The translations under genes and the position numbers were made by a program. Under the pieces are notes generated by a model. That model made no database searches and had not been told where the DNA came from. It worked only from the letters and a program-made list of their open reading frames with translations. 61,315 bases of DNA, taken from positions 1 through 61,315 of the forward strand of contig CAIXUG010000071.1 in the NCBI GenBank assembly GCA_903922605.1, given 5' to 3'. This stretch comes from an uncultured Verrucomicrobiota bacterium (GTDB lineage Bacteria; Verrucomicrobiota; Verrucomicrobiia; Limisphaerales; UBA9464). Shown here piece after piece: positions 17,163 through 26,700 of the stretch. How positions within the stretch are numbered: the first letter of the stretch is position 1; the number at the start of each line of letters is the position of its first letter.

Positions 17163-19085
17163 TTGCCCTGCATGGACTCCAGCCCTGACCAGCCGCCCTC
17201 GCCCAGCCCGACGAATTCGCCGGGCTCCCCGGACGACTCGTCCACCCGGATCCGGCGGCGCGTGCGCACGAAGGGTCGCCGCATCCCGCGGGCGGTCCGC
17301 ACGAATTACCTCCTGCACATCCTGTTTTATGACGGACGGTTTCGCTGGGCGCTGATTGCCACGACGCTGGTGTTTCTGTCCCTGGGCCTGCTCCTGCCAC
17401 GAATCTGGATCACCTCGCCGGAGGAATATTCGCCCCAGATCAAGGTCCGGGGATTGGACCTGTTGCAATCCTGGTCGCTGCGCCACAGCGCGGAACGGGA
17501 CGAGGCGGCGGGTCGGATTCCTGCTGCAATCCAGGCGTGGATGTCGGCGACAGCCAACAATGCGGCCGACCCGCAGAACCTGCGCGGCCTGCTGCGCACG
17601 CTCGCCCGCCAGCCGCTGCCGGAACGGGCCTGGCTGGGAGTCGGCCAGCAGTCGGCCGCCAGTCTCCTGCGGCTCACGCACACCAACCTGCCCGACCTGG
17701 AACTCGCGGTGAGTTTCCACCAGCGATACGACCAGCAGGAATGGGTTTCCAGCCGGCTGGTGGACGCGACCATGCCGACCAGCCCAACCCTCACCGCCGC
17801 CCTGCTGCGGGCACTGTTCCAGTCCGGGCAGATGCAAAAATTTGAAGCCGTCTGGCAGCAACGAAGCGCCACCGTGGCCAGCCAGCCGGAATCCGCGCTG
17901 TACCACGCGGCCTGGCAGGCCGGGTGGGGTCCGTCGGCCGAGGCCGCCGCCGGCCAGGCCTGCCTGGAGGCGGCCGTGACCGAACCGGCCCTGCGACCGC
18001 TCGCTCTTTCGCTGCTGCTGCGGGTGCATTACAAAAAGCTGGATCTCGCCTCCTATGAACGGCGGCTGGCCGAACTGGCCGACCTGCACGCCGACACCCT
18101 GAAGGACAACATCACCCACTGGCTGCTGCTGGATCTCTCGGGCCAGCGGGAAACCGCCATCACGCTGGCCCGGGCCGAGACCACCCTGCCCCAATCCGCA
18201 GGCGAAGCCGAACAGCTGCTGGCTGCCTGGATGCGGCTGGGCCTATACAATGAGGGGGCTGATTTCATCAGCAAACAGCTGCCCGCCTTTTCGCAGGGCC
18301 CGGTCATCTGGGTGCGGGCTGGCCAGCTGCTGACCACCGGGAAACGCTGGGATGACTTGCGTGCCCTGGCTCTGGCCCTGCGCGCCAATTTCCGGCTCAA
18401 GGCACAGCTCGGCAATTACTCCATGTTTCTGGAGGGCGTGGCCAATCACGGGCTGGGCCGGCCACAGGAGGCGGAGGAAGAGTTCAATGAGTTCGCCAAG
18501 GAGCTGCCCAAAGATCCCTCGATCACCTTTCAGACGGCGGTCCTGCTCACGCGGCTGGGCTATCCCGGGCCGGCGGCGGTCGTGCTGCACCAGCTGGAAA
18601 AGGTGGCCGGCAACGACCTCACGTTCTGGCGGCAGCTGCAGCTGACCGCGTTCGAGGGGCGGCAGGCGGAACAGCTGCTCATGGCCAGTGAGAAGATCTA
18701 TCAGCTCCAGCCGGACGACGCGAGCGCCACCAACTTCGCGGCGGCGCTGCTGATGATGCGGGAACGCCCCTCCGAAGCGGTGCAGCTGACCCTGCAGGTT
18801 TACACCCACTCCCCGCAGTCCCGGCTCGCCCGGGTCAATCACGCGCTCGCGCTCGTGCAGAACGGACGGCTGGAGGAGGGCGAGCAGCTTTTGAAGACCG
18901 TTTCCCCGCAGGATCTGACGGATTCCGCCCGCAGCGTGCTCCAGTTTGTCTGGTTCCAGTGCCACCGCCAGGCGGGCCGGATCGCCGCCGCCAAGGCGGC
19001 CGCCGAACTGATCGACGTGCGCCACCTCTTTCCGCCGCAAGTGCAATGGCTGCAACAGGCCCGGGCCGAACTCCCCGCCGGCTGA
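17163..19085 (+). CDS. Membrane-anchored TPR-type protein, tandem paralogue 1
   Basis: A 640-residue protein. A basic, Pro-rich cytosolic head (about 1-58) precedes one transmembrane segment (WALIATTLVFLSLGLLLP, about 60-77) and a conserved IWITSPEEYSP turn. The rest is all-helical, Ala/Leu-rich and shows a loose TPR-like repeat from about 100 to 630 (for instance AEEEFNEFAKELPKDPSITF and the NHALALVQNGRLEEGEQLL unit near the end). The gene after it codes for a protein of exactly the same length and plan. No enzymatic motif was seen; a scaffold role at the inner membrane is possible. It is separated by 48 bp from the murQ fusion. Confidence 0.8.
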   Translation: MPCMDSSPDQPPSPSPTNSPGSPDDSSTRIRRRVRTKGRRIPRAVRTNYLLHILFYDGRFRWALIATTLVFLSLGLLLPRIWITSPEEYSPQIKVRGLDLLQSWSLRHSAERDEAAGRIPAAIQAWMSATANNAADPQNLRGLLRTLARQPLPERAWLGVGQQSAASLLRLTHTNLPDLELAVSFHQRYDQQEWVSSRLVDATMPTSPTLTAALLRALFQSGQMQKFEAVWQQRSATVASQPESALYHAAWQAGWGPSAEAAAGQACLEAAVTEPALRPLALSLLLRVHYKKLDLASYERRLAELADLHADTLKDNITHWLLLDLSGQRETAITLARAETTLPQSAGEAEQLLAAWMRLGLYNEGADFISKQLPAFSQGPVIWVRAGQLLTTGKRWDDLRALALALRANFRLKAQLGNYSMFLEGVANHGLGRPQEAEEEFNEFAKELPKDPSITFQTAVLLTRLGYPGPAAVVLHQLEKVAGNDLTFWRQLQLTAFEGRQAEQLLMASEKIYQLQPDDASATNFAAALLMMRERPSEAVQLTLQVYTHSPQSRLARVNHALALVQNGRLEEGEQLLKTVSPQDLTDSARSVLQFVWFQCHRQAGRIAAAKAAAELIDVRHLFPPQVQWLQQARAELPAG

Positions 19086-19154
19086 AGAGCCTGAACAGGT
19101 TCCGTCGATTCATCGCTTGCGTTTCCACAGACGTAAACGATTTTTCCCGGTGTC

Positions 19155-21077
19155 TTGAACCAGACACCCACACCTCCCGGACTTCGCCGCGCCCCCCCGG
19201 ATGACGAGCGGCGTTCTCCGCGTTGGTGGATCTGGACCACGGAGGACGCCCAGCGCCACCTGCATGACTGGCCGCTGTTGCGGCACCTGATGTTTGAGCC
19301 GCGGTTCCGTTACGCCTGGCTGGCCTGCACGTTCATTTTCATGGTGTTTGCCCTGGGGCTGCCCCCGGTCTGGATCGTCTCGCCGCGCGGGTTCAACCCA
19401 ATCGTCCGGGTCAGCTGGCTCAGCATGATCGAGGCGCGCATTTACGCCGGGCTCGCCCGAAAAACCAAGGCCATCGACGAACGGGAACGCGCCTACTACT
19501 ACTGGCGCAGCGCCGTCTCCTGCAACATTGCCGATGCGCCGGTCCTGCGCAGCTCCCTCTCGAACCTGATGCACCTGCCGGCGCGCAACGCCCAGCGGTT
19601 TGCCGATGCGCGGTGGAATTCCCTGTGGCTCCTGCACCTGAACCAGACCAATTCGGCCGATCTGGACCTGGTCAGTGACGTGTACCGGCACTTCGGCACC
19701 GAGGAACTGCTGTATCCGCTGCTCGCCGGCCACCCGCAGCCTTACAGTGACCACCTGAAGCTTTCCCTGCTGAAGGCCCGGCTGCAGTCCGGCGAGAAGG
19801 CCGCCTTCCTGACCGCACGATCCAATCTGCCGCCCGCCGTGGCCGCCGGCGATCCCGAGATGCCGATCTATGATGCCGCCGCGCAGCTCATCTGGGGCGA
19901 GCCATCCCAGACCGCTGCCGCCCAGGCCGTGCTGGCCCGCTACCAGACCCCGGAGCACGCCGGTCTGCGCGTGCGCGCGCTGCGGCTCCAGCTGCTGGCG
20001 GGAATCCTCCGCCGCAACCCCGGGGAAGTGGCCCCGGCGCTCAGCCGATTGCGCGACCTGCATGAGGATTACCCGCTGGAACACGCCGCCTACTGGCAGC
20101 TCCTGCAGGCCAGGGGCCGCGCCGACGAGGCCCGGCAGCTGGCCAGCCAGTTCGCGGATCCGCCGATCACCTCCAGCGAGGTCACGCGCCTCTCCGACAC
20201 CTTTCTGCGGCTGGGCCTGACCGACCAGGCGATCCAGTTCCTCGAACACTTCGCCCCCACCCTCGGCAGCACCAGCCGGATCTGGATCACCTACGCCGAC
20301 CTGCTCATCCAGCGCCAGAACTGGGACGATCTCCGTGGTCTGGCCCTGGAAATCCGGAAGAACGACCTCTCCCGCGGCGTGCTCGGCGGCTACAGCCATT
20401 ATCTGGAAGGCCTGGCCGAAATCTCCACGCACCACACCAACGAGGCGGCCGTCGCGTTCGCCAAAATCGCGCAGGACTCCATCCACGAGCCTGAGGTGGT
20501 GCTCGGGGTCGCCCGTGAACTGCTCAAATTCGACAGCTACAAACCCGCCCTGGACCTGCTGCGCGCCCACGAGAGCGAGCTCCAGCTGCGGCTGGAATAC
20601 TGGCAGGCGCTCGTCCGGGCCGCCTATCACGAGCACGACGCCGACCTGCTGCTCGATGCCGCGCAGCACCAGTTCGCCCTCGCACCGGACCGGGTGGACG
20701 TCATGAACGATCTGGCCGCCGCGCTGCTCATTTTCCGCCGTGATCCGGAGCAGGCCCTTTCCCTCACCCGGCGTGTGCTCGACGCGAATCCCACCTCCCT
20801 GGCCGCCCGGATCAACCACGCCCTGGCCCTGCTGCAGCATGAGAATCCCGGCGCCGCCAAACCGCTGCTGCTCTCCATCGACACGGAGCGGCTGCAGGAC
20901 ATCGAGCGTACCATGCTCGCCTTTGCCGAGACCGATCTCTACCGGCAGGAGCACAAGACCCAGCTCGCCCTTGAGGCCTTGGGCCGGGTTAACACCGCCT
21001 TCCTGCTGCCGCCCCAACTCGCCTGGCTCGACCAGGTGCGCGCCGACCTGCAGGACCACGCCGCTTCCGCCCACTGA
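19155..21077 (+). CDS. Membrane-anchored TPR-type protein, tandem paralogue 2
   Basis: Also 640 residues and built like its neighbour: a basic head with SPRWWIWTTEDAQRHL, one transmembrane segment (YAWLACTFIFMVFALGLPP), a WIVSPRGFNP turn matching WITSPEEYSP of the first paralogue, then helical TPR-like repeats to the end, with NHALALLQHENPGAAKPLLL matching NHALALVQNGRLEEGEQLL. Both also share the GYSHYLEGLA / NYSMFLEGVA block around residue 415. The pair arose by tandem duplication and diverged strongly. The spacer is 69 bp. Function unknown. Confidence 0.8.
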   Translation: MNQTPTPPGLRRAPPDDERRSPRWWIWTTEDAQRHLHDWPLLRHLMFEPRFRYAWLACTFIFMVFALGLPPVWIVSPRGFNPIVRVSWLSMIEARIYAGLARKTKAIDERERAYYYWRSAVSCNIADAPVLRSSLSNLMHLPARNAQRFADARWNSLWLLHLNQTNSADLDLVSDVYRHFGTEELLYPLLAGHPQPYSDHLKLSLLKARLQSGEKAAFLTARSNLPPAVAAGDPEMPIYDAAAQLIWGEPSQTAAAQAVLARYQTPEHAGLRVRALRLQLLAGILRRNPGEVAPALSRLRDLHEDYPLEHAAYWQLLQARGRADEARQLASQFADPPITSSEVTRLSDTFLRLGLTDQAIQFLEHFAPTLGSTSRIWITYADLLIQRQNWDDLRGLALEIRKNDLSRGVLGGYSHYLEGLAEISTHHTNEAAVAFAKIAQDSIHEPEVVLGVARELLKFDSYKPALDLLRAHESELQLRLEYWQALVRAAYHEHDADLLLDAAQHQFALAPDRVDVMNDLAAALLIFRRDPEQALSLTRRVLDANPTSLAARINHALALLQHENPGAAKPLLLSIDTERLQDIERTMLAFAETDLYRQEHKTQLALEALGRVNTAFLLPPQLAWLDQVRADLQDHAASAH

Positions 21078-21106
21078 CCCGCGCCAGAATTGGGGGTAAG
21101 TCCTCC

Positions 21107-21134
21107 CTGACAGCCGGCGCGCGCCCGCTATAGT
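21107..21134 (+). promoter_or_regulatory. Promoter for the holin-like gene
   Basis: CTGACA at 21107-21112, a 16-bp spacer and TATAGT at 21129-21134. The start codon ATG 21144 lies only 9 bases after the -10 box, so the transcript would have almost no leader. Predicted by eye. Confidence 0.45.
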
Positions 21135-21143
21135 TCGCCCGCC

Positions 21144-21575
21144 ATGTCCGCCACCGGCCTGCAATTTCTCCAGCGCTGGGTCGTCACGACCCTCGCCGTC
21201 CTGGTTGCCTCCAACGTCGTCCATGGCATCGGCTACGACACCATCGGTGCGCTCCTGGTCGCCTCGCTGCTGCTGGGCTTCCTCAACGCCTTCGTGCGCC
21301 CGCTGCTGCTGGTGCTCTCCCTGCCTCTGCTCATCGGCACCATGGGCCTGTTCTTTCTGGTCATCAACGCGGTGCTGCTGTGGATGGTCGGCAGCCTCGT
21401 GAAGGACTTTCACGTCTTGGGCTTCTGGCCCGCCTTCTGGGGTGCGCTTGTCATCAGTATCACGTCGGTCATCTCCAATTTCTTTCTCGGTCGCGGACCG
21501 CGCGTGCGCGTGAAAAAGGGCGGTGGCCGGCCCAAGTCCGGGGGCGGCGGTGACGGCCCCGTCATCGACGTCTGA
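21144..21575 (+). CDS. Phage holin family 4-type membrane protein (PF04020-like)
   Basis: A 143-residue protein with four hydrophobic segments and the pattern of the mycobacterial 4-TMS holin superfamily: VVTTLAVLVASNVVHGIGYD, LLLGFLNAFVRPLLLVLSLP and FFLVINAVLLWMVG. A Gly/Lys-rich tail (GGGRPKSGGGGDG) follows. Despite the name these proteins are widespread chromosomal membrane proteins of unknown role and do not indicate a prophage. The gene ends 5 bp before the L,D-transpeptidase, so the two are probably cotranscribed; a link to the envelope is an inference from that. Confidence 0.88.
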   Translation: MSATGLQFLQRWVVTTLAVLVASNVVHGIGYDTIGALLVASLLLGFLNAFVRPLLLVLSLPLLIGTMGLFFLVINAVLLWMVGSLVKDFHVLGFWPAFWGALVISITSVISNFFLGRGPRVRVKKGGGRPKSGGGGDGPVIDV

Positions 21576-21580
21576 TCCCC

Positions 21581-22780
21581 ATGGCCCGCCGCAAACACCC
21601 GCGTCCCCGCAGCTCCGGTTCCCGGGGCGGCCAGGACCGCTGGCGGCGCTGGGTTCTGGTGCTCATCATTCTGGCCGGTGCCGCCTGGTGGCTGTGGCAC
21701 CGGCAACACCCGTCCGTCGCGGGCAAACCCAAACCCGAGAAGCCCGTTGCCCCGCGCACCAACCCGACGACGCAGCAACCTCCAGTTGTTCCGCCGCCGC
21801 CGCTGGTGACGAATCCTTCGGCGACCAATCTCCCCGCTGCTCCCACACCGACTCCCACGCTCCCCGAAACTCCGCATACCAACGCTGCCACGCTGCCCTT
21901 CCATCCGCCCCCGCCCACCCGGGGCGAAGCTTCAGCGACCAATCTGCTCGTGGCCCAGATCACACTGGCAAGCTATGGCATCTCGTCCGGACCGATCGAC
22001 GGAGTCGGCGGCGCGCAAACCGCTGCGGCCCTGCGGGCCTTCCAGATGCAGCACGGTCTGGAACAGACCGGCTGGATCGATCGCGACACGCTGCGCGAAC
22101 TGCGCCTGGATCGTGAACCGCTGACCAACCGGATCGTGAGCGAGGCCGACCTCGCGCGGCTCCAGCCGGTCCCGAAAACGTGGCTCGCGAAATCCCAGCT
22201 CGACCGCCTCGATTTCGAGACCGTGCTGGAAATGGTCGCGGAGCAGAGCAAGGCGCATCCGGCACTCATTCGCCGGCTGAACCCGGGGGTGGATTGGAGC
22301 GCCGTAAAACCCGGTACGGAGCTCATCATTCCCGCCGCCATCTTCCCGCCTGCCCGCCACGCCAACCTAGTCCGCGTGAGCCTCGGCCAGCGCTGGATTC
22401 GTGTCTTTGATGCCCGGGGAACACTGCTGGCGCACTTCCCGTGCAGCATCGGTCACATTGCAGAAAAGCGTCCCGTGGGCGAACTGCACGTCGTGGTCTC
22501 TGTGAAGGATCCGAACTACACGTTCGACCCGGCGGTCTTTCCCGAATCTGAAGAGGCACGTGAGCTGGGCCGGCGACTCATCATCCCCCCTGGACCCAAC
22601 AATCCGGTGGGCGTCGCCTGGATCGGCCTGGACCGCCCCGGCTACGGCATGCACGGAACGCCCGTGCCCGAACAGGTCGGCCGCACCGAGAGCCACGGCT
22701 GCTTCCGGCTCGCAAATTGGAATGCCGAATACCTCCGGCAGATGGTGAGTGTCGGCACCCCGGTGTGGATTGAACAGTGA
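21581..22780 (+). CDS. L,D-transpeptidase (YkuD) with peptidoglycan-binding domain
   Basis: A 399-residue protein: basic N-terminus, one transmembrane anchor (WVLVLIILAGAAWWLWH, about 24-40), a Pro/Thr-rich periplasmic linker to about 110, a PG_binding_1 domain (LASYGISSGPIDGVGGAQTA then ALRAFQMQ), a LysM-like segment ending KPGTELIIP, and the YkuD domain from about 265. The catalytic motif is complete: HGTPVPEQVGRTESHGCFRL, with SHGC holding the nucleophile Cys. It cross-links or remodels peptidoglycan between L- and D-centres. Its neighbours upstream (wall-recycling fusion, holin-like protein) agree with an envelope role. Confidence 0.93.
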   Translation: MARRKHPRPRSSGSRGGQDRWRRWVLVLIILAGAAWWLWHRQHPSVAGKPKPEKPVAPRTNPTTQQPPVVPPPPLVTNPSATNLPAAPTPTPTLPETPHTNAATLPFHPPPPTRGEASATNLLVAQITLASYGISSGPIDGVGGAQTAAALRAFQMQHGLEQTGWIDRDTLRELRLDREPLTNRIVSEADLARLQPVPKTWLAKSQLDRLDFETVLEMVAEQSKAHPALIRRLNPGVDWSAVKPGTELIIPAAIFPPARHANLVRVSLGQRWIRVFDARGTLLAHFPCSIGHIAEKRPVGELHVVVSVKDPNYTFDPAVFPESEEARELGRRLIIPPGPNNPVGVAWIGLDRPGYGMHGTPVPEQVGRTESHGCFRLANWNAEYLRQMVSVGTPVWIEQ

Positions 22781-22785
22781 GGGGA

Positions 22786-22899
22786 ATTCAAAATTCAAAA
22801 TTCAAAGCTCAAAGCTCAAAGCTCAAAGCTCAAAGCTCAAACCAAGCGCATCGGATGCGTCAGTAACTCTGGGTTTGAATTTTGAGCTTTGAGCTTTTT
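22786..22899. repeat. Heptamer tandem repeat forming a long imperfect inverted repeat
   Basis: CAAAGCT is repeated five times without change at 22803-22837, after two AATTCAAA-type units. About 40 bases later the complement appears (TTTGAATTTTGAGCTTTGAG, 22873-22892, then CTTTTT). The arms can pair into an A/T-rich hairpin between two convergent genes, so it may also end transcription from both sides. Confidence 0.7.
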
Positions 22900-23678
22900 C
22901 AGCGCAACGCTTCCTTCCACTCCCGCACCGCGCCCCGGATCGTCTCGCCCGTCTGTGCCTTGGGCGTGACGAACTTGGGCGTGAACCACGGGAAGGCACC
23001 AATCAGGTCAGGCGTTACCAGGATCTGCCCGTCGCAGCCCGGGCCGCTGCCGATGCCGATGGTCAGCATCTTCCGGCAGCGTTCCGTGATTTCCTGGGTC
23101 ACCGGCGGTGTCACCAGTTCAAGCACGCAGGCAAAGGCGCCGGCCGCTTCCAGCGCCAGCGCGTCGTCGATCAGCTTCGCGCGGCCGGCCTCGTCGCGGC
23201 CCTTGATGCGATACTTGCCGCCCTCCTCAACCACGTGCTGGGGCAGCATCCCGAGGTGCGCGCAAAAAGGAATTCCGGCGGCCAGGATCGCCTCGACTTG
23301 CGGCAGGATTTCGCGTCCGCCCTCCGCCTTCACAAACTCCGCACCGGCCTCGATAAGCCGGCGGGCATTGGCCAGCGCCTGCTCCGGGGTGTCGTAGCTG
23401 CGGTAGGGCAGATCGGCACCCACGAGCGCGTTGGGTTTCGCGCGGGCGACGGCGCGGGTGTGATGGAGAATGTCCTCCATCGTCACGTGCGTCGTGTCGG
23501 GGTAGCCCAGCACAACCATGCCCAGCGAATCGCCGACCAGCAGAAATGGAATGCCCGCCTCGTCGAGCAGCTTCGCCATCGGGAAGTCGTAGGCGGTCAA
23601 AGCCGCGACAGCGGCGCATCCCTTCATGCTGGCGAAGGACTGGACAGTGATCTTCTGCGGAAGCCCGGCGACGTTCAC
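22899..23678 (-). CDS. panB: 3-methyl-2-oxobutanoate hydroxymethyltransferase
   Basis: A 259-residue TIM-barrel enzyme that adds a hydroxymethyl group from methylene-tetrahydrofolate to ketoisovalerate, the first step to pantothenate and CoA. Metal-site blocks are present: LVGDSLGMVVLG, ALVGADLPYRSY and FVKAEGG, followed by CAHLGMLPQHV and CVLELVTPPV. The frame is open to 23768 but the first 30 residues there do not look like PanB; GTG at 23678 gives VNVAGLPQKITV and the family's usual length. No panC or other pantothenate gene is next to it. Confidence 0.92.
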   Translation of the reverse strand: MNVAGLPQKITVQSFASMKGCAAVAALTAYDFPMAKLLDEAGIPFLLVGDSLGMVVLGYPDTTHVTMEDILHHTRAVARAKPNALVGADLPYRSYDTPEQALANARRLIEAGAEFVKAEGGREILPQVEAILAAGIPFCAHLGMLPQHVVEEGGKYRIKGRDEAGRAKLIDDALALEAAGAFACVLELVTPPVTQEITERCRKMLTIGIGSGPGCDGQILVTPDLIGAFPWFTPKFVTPKAQTGETIRGAVREWKEALR

Positions 23679-23792
23679 GGCCGCAGTTTCGCGGGAAATC
23701 GCCCGTCGTCCAATCCACAAACAAGGAGCGCCGCTCTCCGACCCGGCAAGATGGAGCGAGCAACACAAGCGTGTCCCCAGATTATCCTGCCA

Positions 23793-26700
23793 CTATGGCA
23801 CCCGCTCACCCGCGGCCGTGACCTCTGTGGCGGTGATGAACACGTAGAGCCGCTTGCGCTGCGTGCTCCGTGACTCGCTCCGGAACAGCCGACCCAGCAG
23901 CGGAACGTCCCCCAGCACCGGCACCTTGTCCTTCATCAGGACAGTATCGGCCACCAGCGGCCCGCGCAGGGCGACCGTTTCGCCCGACTTGGACACGGAA
24001 TCAGCGTGCAACGCGCGCACCCGCATGCGGGGCAATGGCTCCACGCCTTTCACCGCTTTCGCTGGCTTGCCTGCAGGCGATGCGACCGGCTGGTCGTAGC
24101 CCAGAAATTCCGTGACCGTCGCCACAATACCCAGCCGCATCTCCGCCCCTTCCAAAACCGGGATGATATCAACCTTCGGCCCAAGGGTAACTTTCTCGGT
24201 CTGATAACGGATGCCGGCCTGATTGGTCGCCGTGGCCTGCTGTTCCTGCATGTCGGTGACAATGGTTTTCTCCTCGCCAACCGAAACCTGCGCCTCCCGG
24301 CCGGACTGCGTGATCACCCTGGGCGCGGCCAGGAAATCCACTCCACCCCGGCTCTCCAGCCGCTTGCGCAAGGCGGTGAACTGAACCTCGGTGAGCGTCG
24401 CCGATTCGCCCACGGTGCGAAGCAGGTCCACCTTTAGGGCCTGCCCGTGGGGTGAACCAGGCTCGGTGAGAAGATTGGTGGCCGGCCCGCTCTGCAGCGC
24501 GGGATTGTTCGTCGGCGACAGGCCGAAGATCCAATCGAGGCCGAGATCGTCGGAACTGCGCTCCGTGACTTCGGCGAACTGAGTTTCAAGCACGACCTGC
24601 CGGCGGGAATTCGTCGAAGCGCCGGTCAATACACCATTGGTGGCGGCGGTTCGTCCGTTGAGTTCCATGTTGCGCAGTGAAGCCCGTATTTGCGCCTGCG
24701 AGGCCAGTTCTTCCAGCACCTTGGGATGCCGGTCATGGTAGCGCGTACGCAACTCGGCGAGACGGGCCTCACTGGCCTTCAGTGTCTTCATCTGGCCGGC
24801 GCGAATCTCGTCGGCCTCGGCGGGCGGGATGTCCACCGTTTGGATGGCCCGCTCAATCCGATCGAGGTCCTCCAAAGTGGCCCGTACAAAGAGCACTCCG
24901 CTGCGGTCGTTGAAAAACACGGCCTTATTCGACTGCTGCGTCGGCAAAGTAAGACCCATCTGCATGTCCACTCCGTTCGTGACGCAGAAGGCGCGCGCGC
25001 CAAATTGAGCGGCCGTCAGGCCGTTCTCGCCGACCCGCACGAAATTGGTCTCCCCAGCTGGCAGGAACTGGCGGATGTGTTCATTGAACGCAGCCAATTG
25101 ATGCCCCGAAAACTTGAATTGGCGGGTGTAGAGGCTCGCTGCGTTCGTCGTCTCGGACGTGGTTCCCTCCAGCTTGGCGAGCAGGTCATTCCGTCCGCTT
25201 CTGTCCGCCGTCGTCTTCGGCTGCACCGGCTCATAAGACTTGCCCAAAACCTCCAGCCTCTGGAACGAGTCGTTGGCGGCTTGAAGAAGTTGCGCTTTTT
25301 CCTTTGCCCTCTGGTAACGCGCGGTCGCCGCCGCTGCTTCCGCACTGTCTTTCCCGTACTTTGCGATAATGGGGACCGCCTCCAGATCGGCCTGCTTCAC
25401 GGCCTGCAACGCCAACTGGTAGCGCGCTTGCACCGTTGAATTCTCTTCCGGCTCCGGGTTGCCGGGCGTCGCCTGAGCCGCCGGTGCTGGCGGCAGGTTG
25501 AGCATTTGGATCGCCCGTTCGATCCGGTCGAGATCCTCCGTTTTGGCACGCACCATGATCACGCCCGTGCGGTCGTCGAAGAAGATGGCGGACTGCTGGC
25601 TCTGCCAGACCGGCTTGCCCGAGGAATCATAGCCATGCTCAGGAAATTTCACCCCGTTGGCCGCGAAGAATCCGCATAGGGCGGCCTGGATATTGGTCTC
25701 GTCCGCCGGCATGAACTTTCGGATGCGCTCGCTGAACGCCGCAATCTGTTCGCCTTGCAACCTGAATTGACGGGCCGTTTCCACATATTGTTGGTGGGGG
25801 GATTTCGGATCCGCGTCCGGCAGAAATCCCACGGATGGAGGCGGAGTGAGCGCGAGGCCGGGATGGTCCCCGCTGGAGGAGGACCGGGTGGGTGCCGCCT
25901 CATAGCTCAAGTGCGCCGGATTTTCCAAACTGCCCGCCGTCGCGCCGAGGGGTGCGACCGGCCACGCGGGAGAAGTGGAATAGTGCTGAACCAGAACCGG
26001 CTGATGGGGTGCTGCGGATGGCGCCGGGGGCGGCTCACCCGGTGAATTGGCCGGGGCCAGACCTGCCGGCGGTGTTTCGGCAGCGGACGCCGCCTGCGCG
26101 GATGCGGCGGTGGCCGCCAGCAGGACTTCCGCGAAAGTCGGTCCGCTGGCACCTGGCCAAGGCACGGCCATGAATATCGCCGTCGTGATCAGCGCTGCGC
26201 CGCGCGCCATCCACAGCCGGGCCGGTCGCACCGCGCGCCATTCGGTGGTGGGACGCAGTAGCGCCGTCACGCGCCGGGCGAGCTGTGATTTCAGGCCGTC
26301 GCCTGCGACGCCCAGGCCGCGCGTCCAGCCGGGCGCGGCCAGCTCGCGACCGAAGTTGACGAGCGATTCGGCCAGCGCCACGCGACCGCCGGGCACGAGC
26401 GCGCTGGCCTCGTCGGCCGTCGCCTCGCTCGCGGCCCTCAGTTGCCGCCGTGCCCACCACACCGCCGGATGCCACCACGCCAGGGCCAGCACAACGTCCG
26501 CGATCGCGAGCCAGAACGGATCACTGGCCGCCACGTGCGCCAGCTCGTGCGCCAGCATCGCGTCCTGCGCCTCCGGGCTGAAGCGCTCCGCAAAATCCGC
26601 CGGCAGCGCGATGGTCGGCCGCAAGGTGCCGAACGCGATGGGACTGCGCAGCCCGGGCCACGTAAGCACACGCACACGGCGCAAACCGACACGGCGCCTG

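Noticed and set aside
16344-18194. 616-codon open frame antisense to the end of the MurQ fusion and the first TPR gene
   Set aside because: Spans two real genes and their spacer on the opposite strand; product is Gly/Arg/Gln-rich.
19110-21413. 767-codon open frame antisense to the second TPR paralogue
   Set aside because: GC-rich shadow frame with Gln/Gly/Glu-rich product; the sense strand encodes a protein with a clear membrane segment and paralogue.
21144-21575. Holin-like gene as a sign of a prophage
   Set aside because: This family is chromosomal and widespread; no other phage gene is in the region.
22803-22837. Five CAAAGCT repeats as a CRISPR array
   Set aside because: Units are 7 bp with no spacers and no cas gene nearby.
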